Source of the DNA: an uncultured Christensenella sp. | GTDB taxonomy: Bacteria; Bacillota; Clostridia; Christensenellales; Pumilibacteraceae | Direction of reading: 5' to 3' | DNA: 61,877 bases | NCBI GenBank assembly: GCA_949948895.1 | Contig: CATLHE010000011.1 | Span: 1 to 61,877, forward strand | Shown: positions 26,210 to 34,078 of the stretch, piece by piece | Position numbering within the stretch: position 1 is the first letter of the stretch | How the letters are laid out: every line of letters starts with the position of its first letter | Notes under the pieces: generated by a model | Told to the model about the DNA's origin: nothing | Databases searched by the model: none | What the model saw: the letters and a program-made list of their open reading frames with translations, nothing else | Position numbers and translations under genes: made by a program

Positions 26210-28870
26210 TTACTCAGTCTTCTTGTATTCGGAAGAAAGGTCGTTTTTATGGTCGCTGACGTACTGTTTCCACTCGTCATAGCTGTAATTTACTCTCAAG
26301 TACTGCATACCGCCGTAGCTCATGAAAGTGTTGTATACGTCTGCGACGTAGCTGTACTTAGCGCTCAAAAGGCTGGCGCTGTTCTGCGAGGTCGTAGGCA
26401 TGCAGTAGTATTGAGTAAGCGCATACTCTTCGAGTTTGGCGAGAAGCTCGAGCTTATACTCGATGGGCGCGCCGGAAAAATCCTTATTGACGGGCTGACT
26501 GTTGGTAGCGGCTTTGCCGCAAAGGCAGTTCCACCAGTTGAGAACGGACATTGTGGCGGACTCGCCGTCGAGATAGTTCTGATCGGGATCGGTGCCGAGA
26601 AGGTTGAAGGTCATAAACTCTTTGGAAGTATCCCACCAAGGCGTGAACGATTTTTCGGGATTGATATAAGCTTCCATCAAGCCGAACGGGTCGAAGACCA
26701 TGCCGCCCCAGCCGCCGCCGCACCAATCGTAGTTGCCCATTACAAACTCATCATACCAGGCATCTCCGAACGACGCGTCGAACACGAATTCGATCTTGCC
26801 CTCGAGCTTGGTGCCCTTTACGATGTTGTCGAGCATGTCGGAAAGGTAGTTAAAGTCGAGGCGCGCGCCTTCGTTATCTGCGCCAGTGCCGTATTTGATC
26901 TGGATCTTTTTGGAAGAATCGTAGCCGTACTTTTCTTTATCTGCGACCATGATGTCGTACGCTTCGTCCACAAGCTGTCTCGCCTGCTCGATATCATAGC
27001 CCTTAAGGGTGTCGTAAGCTTCGTCGAGATCGAGATCACGTATCTGAGCGTTGGACTCGAGCGACCATTTGCCGTTGTTTTCCACGTAGCCGTAAGCGCG
27101 AAGCAACGCTTTCTTGCCCTGATCGGTATAACGGTAAACGCCCTTATTTTCTATATCGTGATAGTACAGGTCGTTGAGGTAGCCGTACGCCGACTGATGA
27201 GCGGTGGTCGTTCTGCTGTTGTAGTCGTCGCGGTTCATGCCCAAAGAGAGCGCTTTGCGGAATTCCTTTATGGCAAGAATGGTGTTGTTTCTGTCGCCGT
27301 TTTTAAGCACTTCGAGGTCGCTGAAAACATTGACGGAGAACGTAGTAGAGCCGGGGGCGGATATCGCATACTTCGAGTTGCGGTAATCGTCCTTATGCTC
27401 GACGTCTATGCCTATCTCGTCGATACGACCGGAGAGGAAGCTCATCCATTGCGTTGATTTTTCCGCGATCTTCTCGCAGTTGATCTTTGTTACAAGGTAC
27501 TGGTCTTTATACTGCTCCATATTGTAGCCGTACCAGTACTCGTTTCTTTCGAGGGTGTAGCTCTTGCCCGATTGGAAACTGGTCAGTTTGTACGGACCCC
27601 AGCTCGCCGTGGTTGCAAGCGAGCTGTTGTAGTTGGTCGTCCACAGCGTCTCGCCTTGACCGGGCTCTTTTTTGGTGGTCTCGTAAAGCGATCTCTTGAC
27701 GAGCGGAAAGCTCGAAAGCTCGTAAGCGAGATGATAGGAATATCCGTCGGCGGGATCGTCGTTATTGTAGATGTGATACGCGTCGGTAAAGCACGCTACA
27801 AACTTGTAGTCGCCCGTAACAAAGAATCCGACGTTCTTGAAATCCATCTCGGGGAAAGTGTAATTGGTGAGCGTGAAGTAAAGCGCAAGCTCGGGCGCTT
27901 CGTCCAAACCTACTCCGTACCAACTCTTCGCCCACGCATTGAAGTTTGCGGTGAGCGTCGCGTCTTCTTTGATCTGCTTCATGGTCTTGCCTTCGAGCGA
28001 CATAACTTGCTCTACGGTAACCCCACTAAACTCGTAAACGGATATAGCTTTCGAAACGATCTGTTCCGCAGTCAGATCTTTTGTAAAGTAGGATGCGTGT
28101 TGACCGGTCTCCAAATCGTTTCTTATAAAGTTTACCGCTCCGCCGCGTTCGCTGTTTTGGTCAGAGCTGCCCATGGTGAATATAAGCGCCTCGTCGAGAG
28201 TTGCGGTGTAAGCGCTGTCGTCATACGGGGTCTTGGCGGCGAACCAACCGGACTTGCCTTGGTTAAAGTAGTTCTTGGCGCCGACGAGAGCGACGTTTTG
28301 ATAATACGAATTCGCGCGGTAGTGAGCGAATTTGGGGTCGAGCTGTTCTTTCATCGTGTAAACGAAATCTTCCGCTTTGATAGCGGTGCCGTCGTCCCAT
28401 TTAAGGTCGGTACGAAGCTCTATCTCGAAGCAGTGGTTTGCCGTGGCAAACTCGTTTTCATCGGTCGCTTCGTTATACTCGGTAATGCCCCACTTCTCGG
28501 CGTATTGATCGGTCACGTCTTTAATGCCTTTCGCCGCCGAAAGCTGAATGGAATATCCGCCGTCGACTATGGCGTCGGGGTTGATCTTGCCGTCTACGAA
28601 CTTGCCGCCTTTGGCTTCGTCCCATTCATAATCGAACTCAAACAACGGGCTGGACAAATAGTTCATTATTTGCGTGTCGTTATTATCTTGGTAAGTAAGC
28701 TCGTTCCAGTTGGACGGCATTACTATCGTATACGAGTTATATCCGTCCTTTATTGCCGCGAGTTTATTGCCGTCGTCGCCGTTGCCGCACGCAACGAGCG
28801 CGCCCGCCGTGCTGCCGAGCATCGTGACGGCGCACGCCGCCGCAATGAGTTTTTTCAAGGTCTTTTTCAT
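26210..28870 (-). CDS. oppA: Oligopeptide-binding lipoprotein OppA, enlarged
   Basis: The 886-aa protein is a family 5 solute-binding protein. It has a basic start and signal helix, then the lipobox ALVACGNG, so Cys would be lipidated and the protein anchored outside the membrane. Family landmarks include LRTDLKWDDGTAIKAEDFVYT near 155-175 and an A-R-Q-LVDEAYD-type C-lobe helix near 645. Typical OppA is 540-600 aa; the extra ~300 residues are spread through the domains, parallel to the large OppC loop. ATG at 28870 has GGAGG 5 bp upstream. Consensus promoter and long leader lie upstream. Confidence 0.93.
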   Translation of the reverse strand: MKKTLKKLIAAACAVTMLGSTAGALVACGNGDDGNKLAAIKDGYNSYTIVMPSNWNELTYQDNNDTQIMNYLSSPLFEFDYEWDEAKGGKFVDGKINPDAIVDGGYSIQLSAAKGIKDVTDQYAEKWGITEYNEATDENEFATANHCFEIELRTDLKWDDGTAIKAEDFVYTMKEQLDPKFAHYRANSYYQNVALVGAKNYFNQGKSGWFAAKTPYDDSAYTATLDEALIFTMGSSDQNSERGGAVNFIRNDLETGQHASYFTKDLTAEQIVSKAISVYEFSGVTVEQVMSLEGKTMKQIKEDATLTANFNAWAKSWYGVGLDEAPELALYFTLTNYTFPEMDFKNVGFFVTGDYKFVACFTDAYHIYNNDDPADGYSYHLAYELSSFPLVKRSLYETTKKEPGQGETLWTTNYNSSLATTASWGPYKLTSFQSGKSYTLERNEYWYGYNMEQYKDQYLVTKINCEKIAEKSTQWMSFLSGRIDEIGIDVEHKDDYRNSKYAISAPGSTTFSVNVFSDLEVLKNGDRNNTILAIKEFRKALSLGMNRDDYNSRTTTAHQSAYGYLNDLYYHDIENKGVYRYTDQGKKALLRAYGYVENNGKWSLESNAQIRDLDLDEAYDTLKGYDIEQARQLVDEAYDIMVADKEKYGYDSSKKIQIKYGTGADNEGARLDFNYLSDMLDNIVKGTKLEGKIEFVFDASFGDAWYDEFVMGNYDWCGGGWGGMVFDPFGLMEAYINPEKSFTPWWDTSKEFMTFNLLGTDPDQNYLDGESATMSVLNWWNCLCGKAATNSQPVNKDFSGAPIEYKLELLAKLEEYALTQYYCMPTTSQNSASLLSAKYSYVADVYNTFMSYGGMQYLRVNYSYDEWKQYVSDHKNDLSSEYKKTE

Positions 28871-28979
28871 ATCTACCTCCAAATGGTTGAATACTTTGTC
28901 GGGAAGCGCGCCTCGCGCGTTCGCTTGGTTGCGAGGATCGTCGGTTTTCGCAGTTAAGCGACGGATCCGTTTAAAATTT

Positions 28980-29027
28980 TTTAAATAAAAATAAAGCGTA
29001 GCCCGACCTCGCTGTCGCGTTCTACGC
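28980..29027 (-). promoter_or_regulatory. Terminator-like hairpin in the oppA leader (candidate attenuator)
   Basis: Within the ~165-nt oppA leader, GCGTAG (minus strand, 29027-29022) pairs with CTACGC (29001-28996) around an inner CGAC/GTCG stem, followed by TTTATTTTTATTT. It lies between promoter and gene, so readthrough must occur for oppA to be expressed. Confidence 0.45.
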
Positions 29028-29043
29028 CGAATCCTTATGTGGT

Positions 29044-29072
29044 ATTATACACATATCAACCGTGTTTGTCAA
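29044..29072 (-). promoter_or_regulatory. Perfect consensus promoter of oppA
   Basis: TTGACA (29067-29072), 17 bp, TATAAT (29044-29049) with TG upstream of the -10 box. The start site is about 29037, giving a leader of about 165 nt. Confidence 0.8.
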
Positions 29073-29154
29073 ATAAAGTCGCCTGCATTTTTCGATTTTT
29101 TTTATTAATTATCGATTTTTTTATATTGCACATATCTTATTTATATTATTCGTG

Positions 29155-29990
29155 CGGGCTTACGCCCTAGATCCTTCGGCTTCGCCTCAGGATGACAGAA
29201 TAATATCGTGGGATATTCGGTTCAATGTCTGTCTTTGTTCAATTCGTTACATATTATCCTATTGTCATTCTGAGCCATAGGCGAAGAATCCAGGCGACCC
29301 GCCGCAGAACGACGACGCTAAACCACTTGTCACCCAATCGTAGGGAGGGCAGACCACTGCGCTCCGCAAACCAAATGTTTGACGATTGTCGTGTGTTTAC
29401 GTGGGTAATTTGTTTTACGTAACACCCGAAATAGGAGTGGTGCATATTTTCTTTTGTCATTCCGAACTCGCGAGGAATCTTTGGCGTAGCCGCAGAACGA
29501 CAACGCCAAACCACTTGTCACCCAATCGTAGGGAGCGCAGACCACTGCGCCCCGCTTATGCCGCGCCGAATGAACCATAAGCGGCGGGCACGGGTCTTTC
29601 CGCCATACGAAACGGTATCTTACGTTACTGCAATTATTCGGTTGAAACAATAAATTAACACAAAAGTCGACACACGACATTCGTCCAACATTTGGTTGGC
29701 GGGCTTACGCCCTAGATCCTTCGGCTTCGCCTCAGGATGACAAGCCGAAGGCTTGGCGTCTGTCGTGTATGTACGTGGATGGGGATTGTATGGTACACCC
29801 GAAAAAGAACGGACATGATTTTAACTTGTCATTCCGAGCTTGCGAGGAATCTTTGGCGTAGCCGCAGAACGACAACGCCGAACCAATCGCAACCTATAAA
29901 CGTTACCGCACTTATTCGGGTGTAACAATAAACAAACCAATTATGCAAACACACGGCAGACGCCAAGCCTTTGGCTTGCGTTCCCTACGG
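29155..29990 (-). repeat. Interspersed repeat cluster, copies B and C
   Basis: This non-coding stretch between the oppA promoter and coaX is a mosaic of the same modules as at 5.9-6.2 kb, mainly reversed. It includes TCGGCTTCGCCTCAGGATGA (twice: near 29168 and 29720), CCACTTGTCACCCAATCGTA (twice: near 29323 and 29512) and GAGGAATCTTTGGCGTAGCC (twice: near 29472 and 29845). AACATTTGGTTGGCGGGC and the TATTCGGGTGTAAC module also occur. Copies are mutually 85-100% alike over 20-120 bp. No transposase gene is present. Confidence 0.8.
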
Positions 29991-30002
29991 TCATTTAAAT
30001 GC

Positions 30003-30776
30003 TTACCGTTCGCTATTCCTTTTATATATCTCGTACAGCCCCTCGACGGCAAGGTTTTTGTCGACGGTATCGAACATCGGGTCTACTGCCTGCACGAGCG
30101 CGGCGAGCCCGCCCGTCGCCAGCATTTTCGCGTTTTTCAGTCCGAGCTCGGTCTTAATGCGTTCGGCGATATACCGTATCTGCCCCGCCGCGCCGAGTAT
30201 CACGCCGCTCTTGATCGCGTCGGCAGTGGACTTGCCTATCGCAGAGCTCGGCACGTCCGGCTCGACGCACGGGAGTTTTGCCGTGCACTTGACGAGGCAC
30301 GCCATAGTCGATTTTATACCGAGCGTGATAGCGCCGCCCGCGAACGCGCCGTCGGCGTTCACTACGTTTACGGTAGTCGCCGTACCGAAATCGACGAGTA
30401 TGAACGGCGCGCCGTACTTTTTGACCGCCGCGACGCATGTGACGATGCGATCGCTGCCGAGGCTCGACGGATCGGCATAATCTATCTCGATGCCGATATC
30501 CGTTTCTGCGGTGACCGTTATGGGGCGAACGCCGAAAACGCATTCCGCGGCATCGGCTACCGCCGCGCTCGCTCGCGGAATGACGGACGACATCGCGGAA
30601 CCTGTGACTTCAAAGCCCTGCGGGAGCTCGGCGGCACAGCGCATAAACAGCCGCGCCGTTTCTTCCGCCGTGCGGTCCTCGTCGCTCGGAATGGCGAAAA
30701 AGCGGTCGAGCGTGCCGCTCGTTCCGAAAAAACCGAGCTTGGTATTGGTGTTTCCGACGTCTATGGCGAGTATCAT
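30003..30776 (-). CDS. coaX: Type III pantothenate kinase
   Basis: The 257-aa protein begins MILAIDVGNTNTKLGFFG, the ASKHA-fold phosphate-1 motif of CoaX. It also has LVDFGTATTVNVV near 120-133 and a GGAITLGIKST stretch near 140. CoaX phosphorylates pantothenate, the first step of coenzyme A synthesis, is cytosolic and needs a monovalent cation. An AGAGGA ribosome site lies 6 bp before the ATG. It is followed only by the repeat cluster, and the pyrophosphatase gene upstream is 134 bp away. CoA supply suits the CoA-dependent cluster nearby, but this link is only positional. Confidence 0.93.
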   Translation of the reverse strand: MILAIDVGNTNTKLGFFGTSGTLDRFFAIPSDEDRTAEETARLFMRCAAELPQGFEVTGSAMSSVIPRASAAVADAAECVFGVRPITVTAETDIGIEIDYADPSSLGSDRIVTCVAAVKKYGAPFILVDFGTATTVNVVNADGAFAGGAITLGIKSTMACLVKCTAKLPCVEPDVPSSAIGKSTADAIKSGVILGAAGQIRYIAERIKTELGLKNAKMLATGGLAALVQAVDPMFDTVDKNLAVEGLYEIYKRNSER

Positions 30777-30910
30777 TTTTTATCCTCTATTGTTTTAACG
30801 CAGGTTTTGCGCCGCATAGTTGCGTATATGTTAAACCGCAAGCTTGCGCTCACGGTCCAACTGTGATATATGGAGATTTTAAGGGGTAGCATTGTTGTGT
30901 CGGACGGCGG

Positions 30911-31444
30911 CTATTTGCGATCGAACGTTTCCGCGTAGTGGTCTATCGCTTTCTGCACGATCTTGAGCGCGGCAAACGCGCCCTGCACCTCGTTTACCAC
31001 CGTCGTTTTGTCTTCCAGCTGTTTGTACACCTCGAAGAAGTGCTTGATCTCGCTGAAAAGGTGTTTGGGAAGCTGACTTATATCCTTGTTGCCGTTGTAT
31101 ATGGGATCGGCAAACGGAATGGCTATGATCTTGTCGTCGTGCTTTCCGCCGTCCTGCATGGACATCACGCCTATCGGATAGCATCTGACGAGCGTGAGCG
31201 GCACGAGCACTTCCGTGCAAATGATGAGCACGTCAAGCGGATCGTCGTCGTCGGCGTACGTTCTCGGTATAAACCCGTAATTGAGCGGGTACTGCGTCGA
31301 GGAGAACAGCACGCGGTCGAGCTTGATAAGTCCCGTCGATTTGTCCAGCTCGTACTTGCACTTGCTGCCCTTGGGGACTTCCACCACCGCCATGAAGTCG
31401 TCGGCTTTTATTCTTGTTTTTTCAATGTCATGCCAAATATTCAT
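30911..31444 (-). CDS. ppa: Inorganic pyrophosphatase, family I
   Basis: The 177-aa protein matches soluble family I pyrophosphatases. It has EVPKGSKCKYELDK near 22-35, YPLNYGFIPRTY near 52-63 and the metal-binding acidic stretch ADDDDPLDVLI near 64-74, then a PIGVMSMQDGGKHDDKIIA segment. It hydrolyses pyrophosphate in the cytosol and drives biosynthesis, including CoA ligase reactions. No clear Shine-Dalgarno is visible before the ATG (CATTAAAAAATG). It appears to be monocistronic. Confidence 0.95.
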   Translation of the reverse strand: MNIWHDIEKTRIKADDFMAVVEVPKGSKCKYELDKSTGLIKLDRVLFSSTQYPLNYGFIPRTYADDDDPLDVLIICTEVLVPLTLVRCYPIGVMSMQDGGKHDDKIIAIPFADPIYNGNKDISQLPKHLFSEIKHFFEVYKQLEDKTTVVNEVQGAFAALKIVQKAIDHYAETFDRK

Positions 31445-31555
31445 TTTTTAATGCACTGTTGCGGTACGTAGCGAGAGCTCACGTTTGTCCGCCGTGCCGC
31501 TTCCCGTTTGCACGGGTCACGGGTTTTATTGTTTTACGGTTATCGCTTTACGACG

Positions 31556-32371
31556 TTAAATAACGTATTCCGTGTCTTTGACGTTGACGAAGCCGAGTAT
31601 GAGCGACGCAAACAGCAACGGCTTTTCGTACATGCTCGCGTGTCCGCAGTCGGGCAACACAACGTACTGCGCGCCCTTTATTTGCGAAGCGATAAAGTCC
31701 TGTTCGGGTCTCGGCAACAGCACGTCGTCCTCGCAAGCGACCACGAGCGTCGGGCAGGTTATCTTTTTGATATCCGCCGAACAGTCGTGGTAGTCGGAAC
31801 TTATGACGAGCCGTTTCATTCGCGCTTGAAAACCCCTATCGCCAAACAGCGGCGCAAGCTTTTTTTCGCGGGCGCGCATCCATTCCAAACGCTCGGAATA
31901 GAACTTCGCGCTATATATAACGGGTATCGTCGCGTCGTAGTACGCCGCGCCGTCGCCGCTCTCGCCTATGCGGTTCCAGCCCCTGCCTACGTCGCGCAAG
32001 CGGTCGCACGTTTTTGCCGTGGTGTTAAAGAGGAGCAGGCGGTCCACCCGCGACGGGTACTTGACGGCAAGCTTGAGCGCGACCTCGCCGCCGTACGATA
32101 TGCCCATGACGCTCGCGCTTTTAAGCTTTAACTCGTCCATAAGCTTTGCCACGAGCTCGACTTGAAGCGCTTGGTCGTAGTTTTCCGTCATGTCCGCGCT
32201 CTTGCCCTGATCCAAAAAATCGACGAGCACAAGCATGTTTTGCTCCGACAGCGACGGTATAAACGCTTTCCAGCTCGCCGTGCTCATCATTATGCCGTTG
32301 AGCAGTATTATCGGCTTGCCTTTGCCGTGCGTTTCGTAATATATTTGTTTGTCGTTGAATGAAAAATACAT
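31556..32371 (-). CDS. Alpha/beta hydrolase (esterase/lipase type) coupled to CoA-transferase
   Basis: The 271-aa protein is a classical alpha/beta hydrolase. It has an oxyanion-side segment LLNGIMMSTASW near 27, the nucleophile elbow GISYGGE near 93, an acid in ACEDDVLL near 215 and His in PDCGHAS near 243. The start at 32371 overlaps the CoA-transferase stop as TGATG, so the two are translated together. Substrates could be esters or thioesters linked to the transferase product. It is the last gene of the 31.5-44 kb metabolic row. A longer frame reaching 32734 runs antisense through the transferase gene and is spurious. Confidence 0.88.
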   Translation of the reverse strand: MYFSFNDKQIYYETHGKGKPIILLNGIMMSTASWKAFIPSLSEQNMLVLVDFLDQGKSADMTENYDQALQVELVAKLMDELKLKSASVMGISYGGEVALKLAVKYPSRVDRLLLFNTTAKTCDRLRDVGRGWNRIGESGDGAAYYDATIPVIYSAKFYSERLEWMRAREKKLAPLFGDRGFQARMKRLVISSDYHDCSADIKKITCPTLVVACEDDVLLPRPEQDFIASQIKGAQYVVLPDCGHASMYEKPLLFASLILGFVNVKDTEYVI

Positions 32372-33681
32372 CAGTATACTATACCAAGATCGTGCGCTTC
32401 CTTGGTCAGTTGGTCTCTGAACTTGGGATGCGCTACGGAGATTATGCGCTCGACGCGCTCTTTTATTGACGTGCCGCGAAGATTGACTACGCCGTACTCG
32501 GTAACGAGATAGTGAAGGTCGTTTCGCGAAAGCGTGACTGCCGCGCCGGGCTTGAGCTGAGTGACTATCTTGCTCGTCTCTTCCTTCTCGCCCGTCTTGG
32601 GGTTTCTTACCATTGCGGTTGAGTACAGCGCGATAAACGATCTGCCGTTCTTGCTCTTTTGCGCGCCGCACGCCGTATCCGACTGACCGCCGCTTCCCGA
32701 GAACTGCATGGAACCTATGCTCTCGCTGCAGCACTGACCGGTAACGTCCACTTCAATCGTGGTGTTTATGGATACCTGATTATCGTTTTGCGCTATGACC
32801 ATCGGGTCGTTGACGTACCCGCCGTCCATGATCTCGCACGCGGGGTTGTCGTCGAGATAGTCGTATAGTTCGCGCGTGCCCATTGCAAACGCCGCGACCA
32901 TTTTTCCTACGTTGCGCTGCTTTTTACTGCCGTTTATCACGCCCGCTTTAGCTAGCTGCGCCATGCCCGTCGTAAGCATTTCCGTATGCACGCCGAGGTT
33001 CTTTTTACCGAAGAGCGACGCCGCGACGGCATTGGGTATGCCGCCGATACCGAGCTGCAAGCAGTCGCCGTCGTTGATATACTCGGCTATGTACTTGCCG
33101 ATGATAAGGTCTTTCTCGGAAGGCGGAACGTCGGGTATCTCGGGGATATCGTAATCGGTCTCGATAAAGTAGTCCACCTCGCTCTCGTGCATTTGCACGT
33201 CGCCGAACGTTCTGGGCAGTTTGGGATTTATCTCCAATATGATATAGTCGCAGTCCGCCATGACGCGCTTTTCGTAGGTATTGGACAGCGACAGCGACAC
33301 GTATCCGTGCTTATCGGGCGGCGTGCAGTTGCCTATATAAATGTTGGTCCTGCGATGGTCGAGCCGCTTGATCGCCGCCAAGTGCAAATGATTGGGGATA
33401 AACGAAACGTTGCCGTTTTTATGCGCTTTGCGCATTGCGGGCGAATAGAACCACCCGTCAAGCGAAAAGCTCTCTTTGTACGCGGGGTTTTGGAAAAATT
33501 CGTAATCGCCCATGGGCAGGCAGTTTGTGACGTTTACGTTTTTGACTTTTTTGGCTATTTCGTGCAAGTGCGTCAAAAACTCGCGTCCCTCGGCGCAACC
33601 GAGTCCCGTCACGATATTGCAATCGGACTTGACGAGTTCCAACGCCTTTTTGACCGATATTACTTTTTTGCGGTAGTCCAT
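32371..33681 (-). CDS. Acetyl-CoA hydrolase/transferase family CoA-transferase
   Basis: The 436-aa protein is of the size and type of 4-hydroxybutyrate or butyryl-CoA:acetate CoA-transferases (AbfT/But group). It has an N-terminal GLGCAEGREFLTHL segment, then LQLGIGGIPNAVAASL near 205 and LGVHTEML near 230, whose Glu corresponds to the glutamyl-CoA-forming residue in AbfT. Near the end comes TEYGVVNLRGTS, about residue 400. It would move CoA between short-chain acids with no ATP cost. A GAGGGA site precedes the ATG. A ~400-bp gap with a structured inverted repeat separates it from the solute-binding gene upstream; donor and acceptor acids cannot be told from motifs. Confidence 0.9.
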   Translation of the reverse strand: MDYRKKVISVKKALELVKSDCNIVTGLGCAEGREFLTHLHEIAKKVKNVNVTNCLPMGDYEFFQNPAYKESFSLDGWFYSPAMRKAHKNGNVSFIPNHLHLAAIKRLDHRRTNIYIGNCTPPDKHGYVSLSLSNTYEKRVMADCDYIILEINPKLPRTFGDVQMHESEVDYFIETDYDIPEIPDVPPSEKDLIIGKYIAEYINDGDCLQLGIGGIPNAVAASLFGKKNLGVHTEMLTTGMAQLAKAGVINGSKKQRNVGKMVAAFAMGTRELYDYLDDNPACEIMDGGYVNDPMVIAQNDNQVSINTTIEVDVTGQCCSESIGSMQFSGSGGQSDTACGAQKSKNGRSFIALYSTAMVRNPKTGEKEETSKIVTQLKPGAAVTLSRNDLHYLVTEYGVVNLRGTSIKERVERIISVAHPKFRDQLTKEAHDLGIVY

Positions 33682-33695
33682 ATTATCCCTCTTTA

Positions 33696-33895
33696 TTATC
33701 GTTTTGTGTGTTGTCCGCCGAGTGCGCCTTGCTCGGCGTTTGCGGCGCTACGGGGCGGCGACCCTGGTAGAACACGCCCTAAGCGGCTCTTTTGCGCCCT
33801 GTCTGCGTTAAGCTCGCTAGTAGTAGCACCGAGGCTACGACGTCGCTCGCTTGCCTTGACATAGCTACAAAATAGCTCGCTTAGGGTACATGGTA
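33696..33895. other. Non-coding region beyond the CoA-transferase start
   Basis: GC-rich sequence with short internal repeats (CGAGTGCGCCTTGCTCGGCG near 33719; repeated AGCTCGCT). There is no convincing ORF or promoter. Together with the inverted repeat to its right it makes a ~390-bp break inside an otherwise tight gene row. Confidence 0.45.
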
Positions 33896-34004
33896 TTTTT
33901 ACGAGCAAAATCGCGAGGCTAGATGTGCAGAGCGGCGCGAAGGCGTACTCGGTAGTACATCGAGCGACGCTCCGCGCGTATAGACCGCGATTTTGCCGTA
34001 AAAA
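33896..34004. repeat. Long inverted-repeat element with nested palindromes
   Basis: Arms TTTTTACGAGCAAAATCGCG (33896-33915) and CGCGATTTTGCCGTAAAAA (33986-34004) pair over 19 bp with a single bulge. Inside are a second pair GAGCGGCGC/GCGACGCTC and a central GTACT/AGTAC. The whole ~109-bp unit can fold into one long hairpin. It is either a MITE-like insertion or a structured RNA within the operon. Confidence 0.65.
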
Positions 34005-34027
34005 CGTGTTATACAGGGGTCGCAGCC

Positions 34028-34053
34028 CCGTCCGTCGGGGTCTCCCCCGACGG
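34028..34053. other. Perfect hairpin CCGTCGGGG/CCCCGACGG
   Basis: A 9-bp GC-rich stem with a TCTC loop about 25 bp after the stop of the solute-binding lipoprotein gene. There is no T run on either strand, so it could be an mRNA 3'-end stabiliser or processing structure rather than a terminator. Confidence 0.5.
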
Positions 34054-34078
34054 TGTGTGCTTGAATAATGATTACAGT

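Noticed and set aside
29254-29925. Several 60-116 codon frames in the repeat cluster
   Set aside because: They are translations of the interspersed repeat modules, occur on both strands and have no ribosome sites.
32372-32734. N-terminal extension of the 31556 hydrolase
   Set aside because: It is antisense-frame overlap with the CoA-transferase; the TGATG junction gives the true start at 32371.
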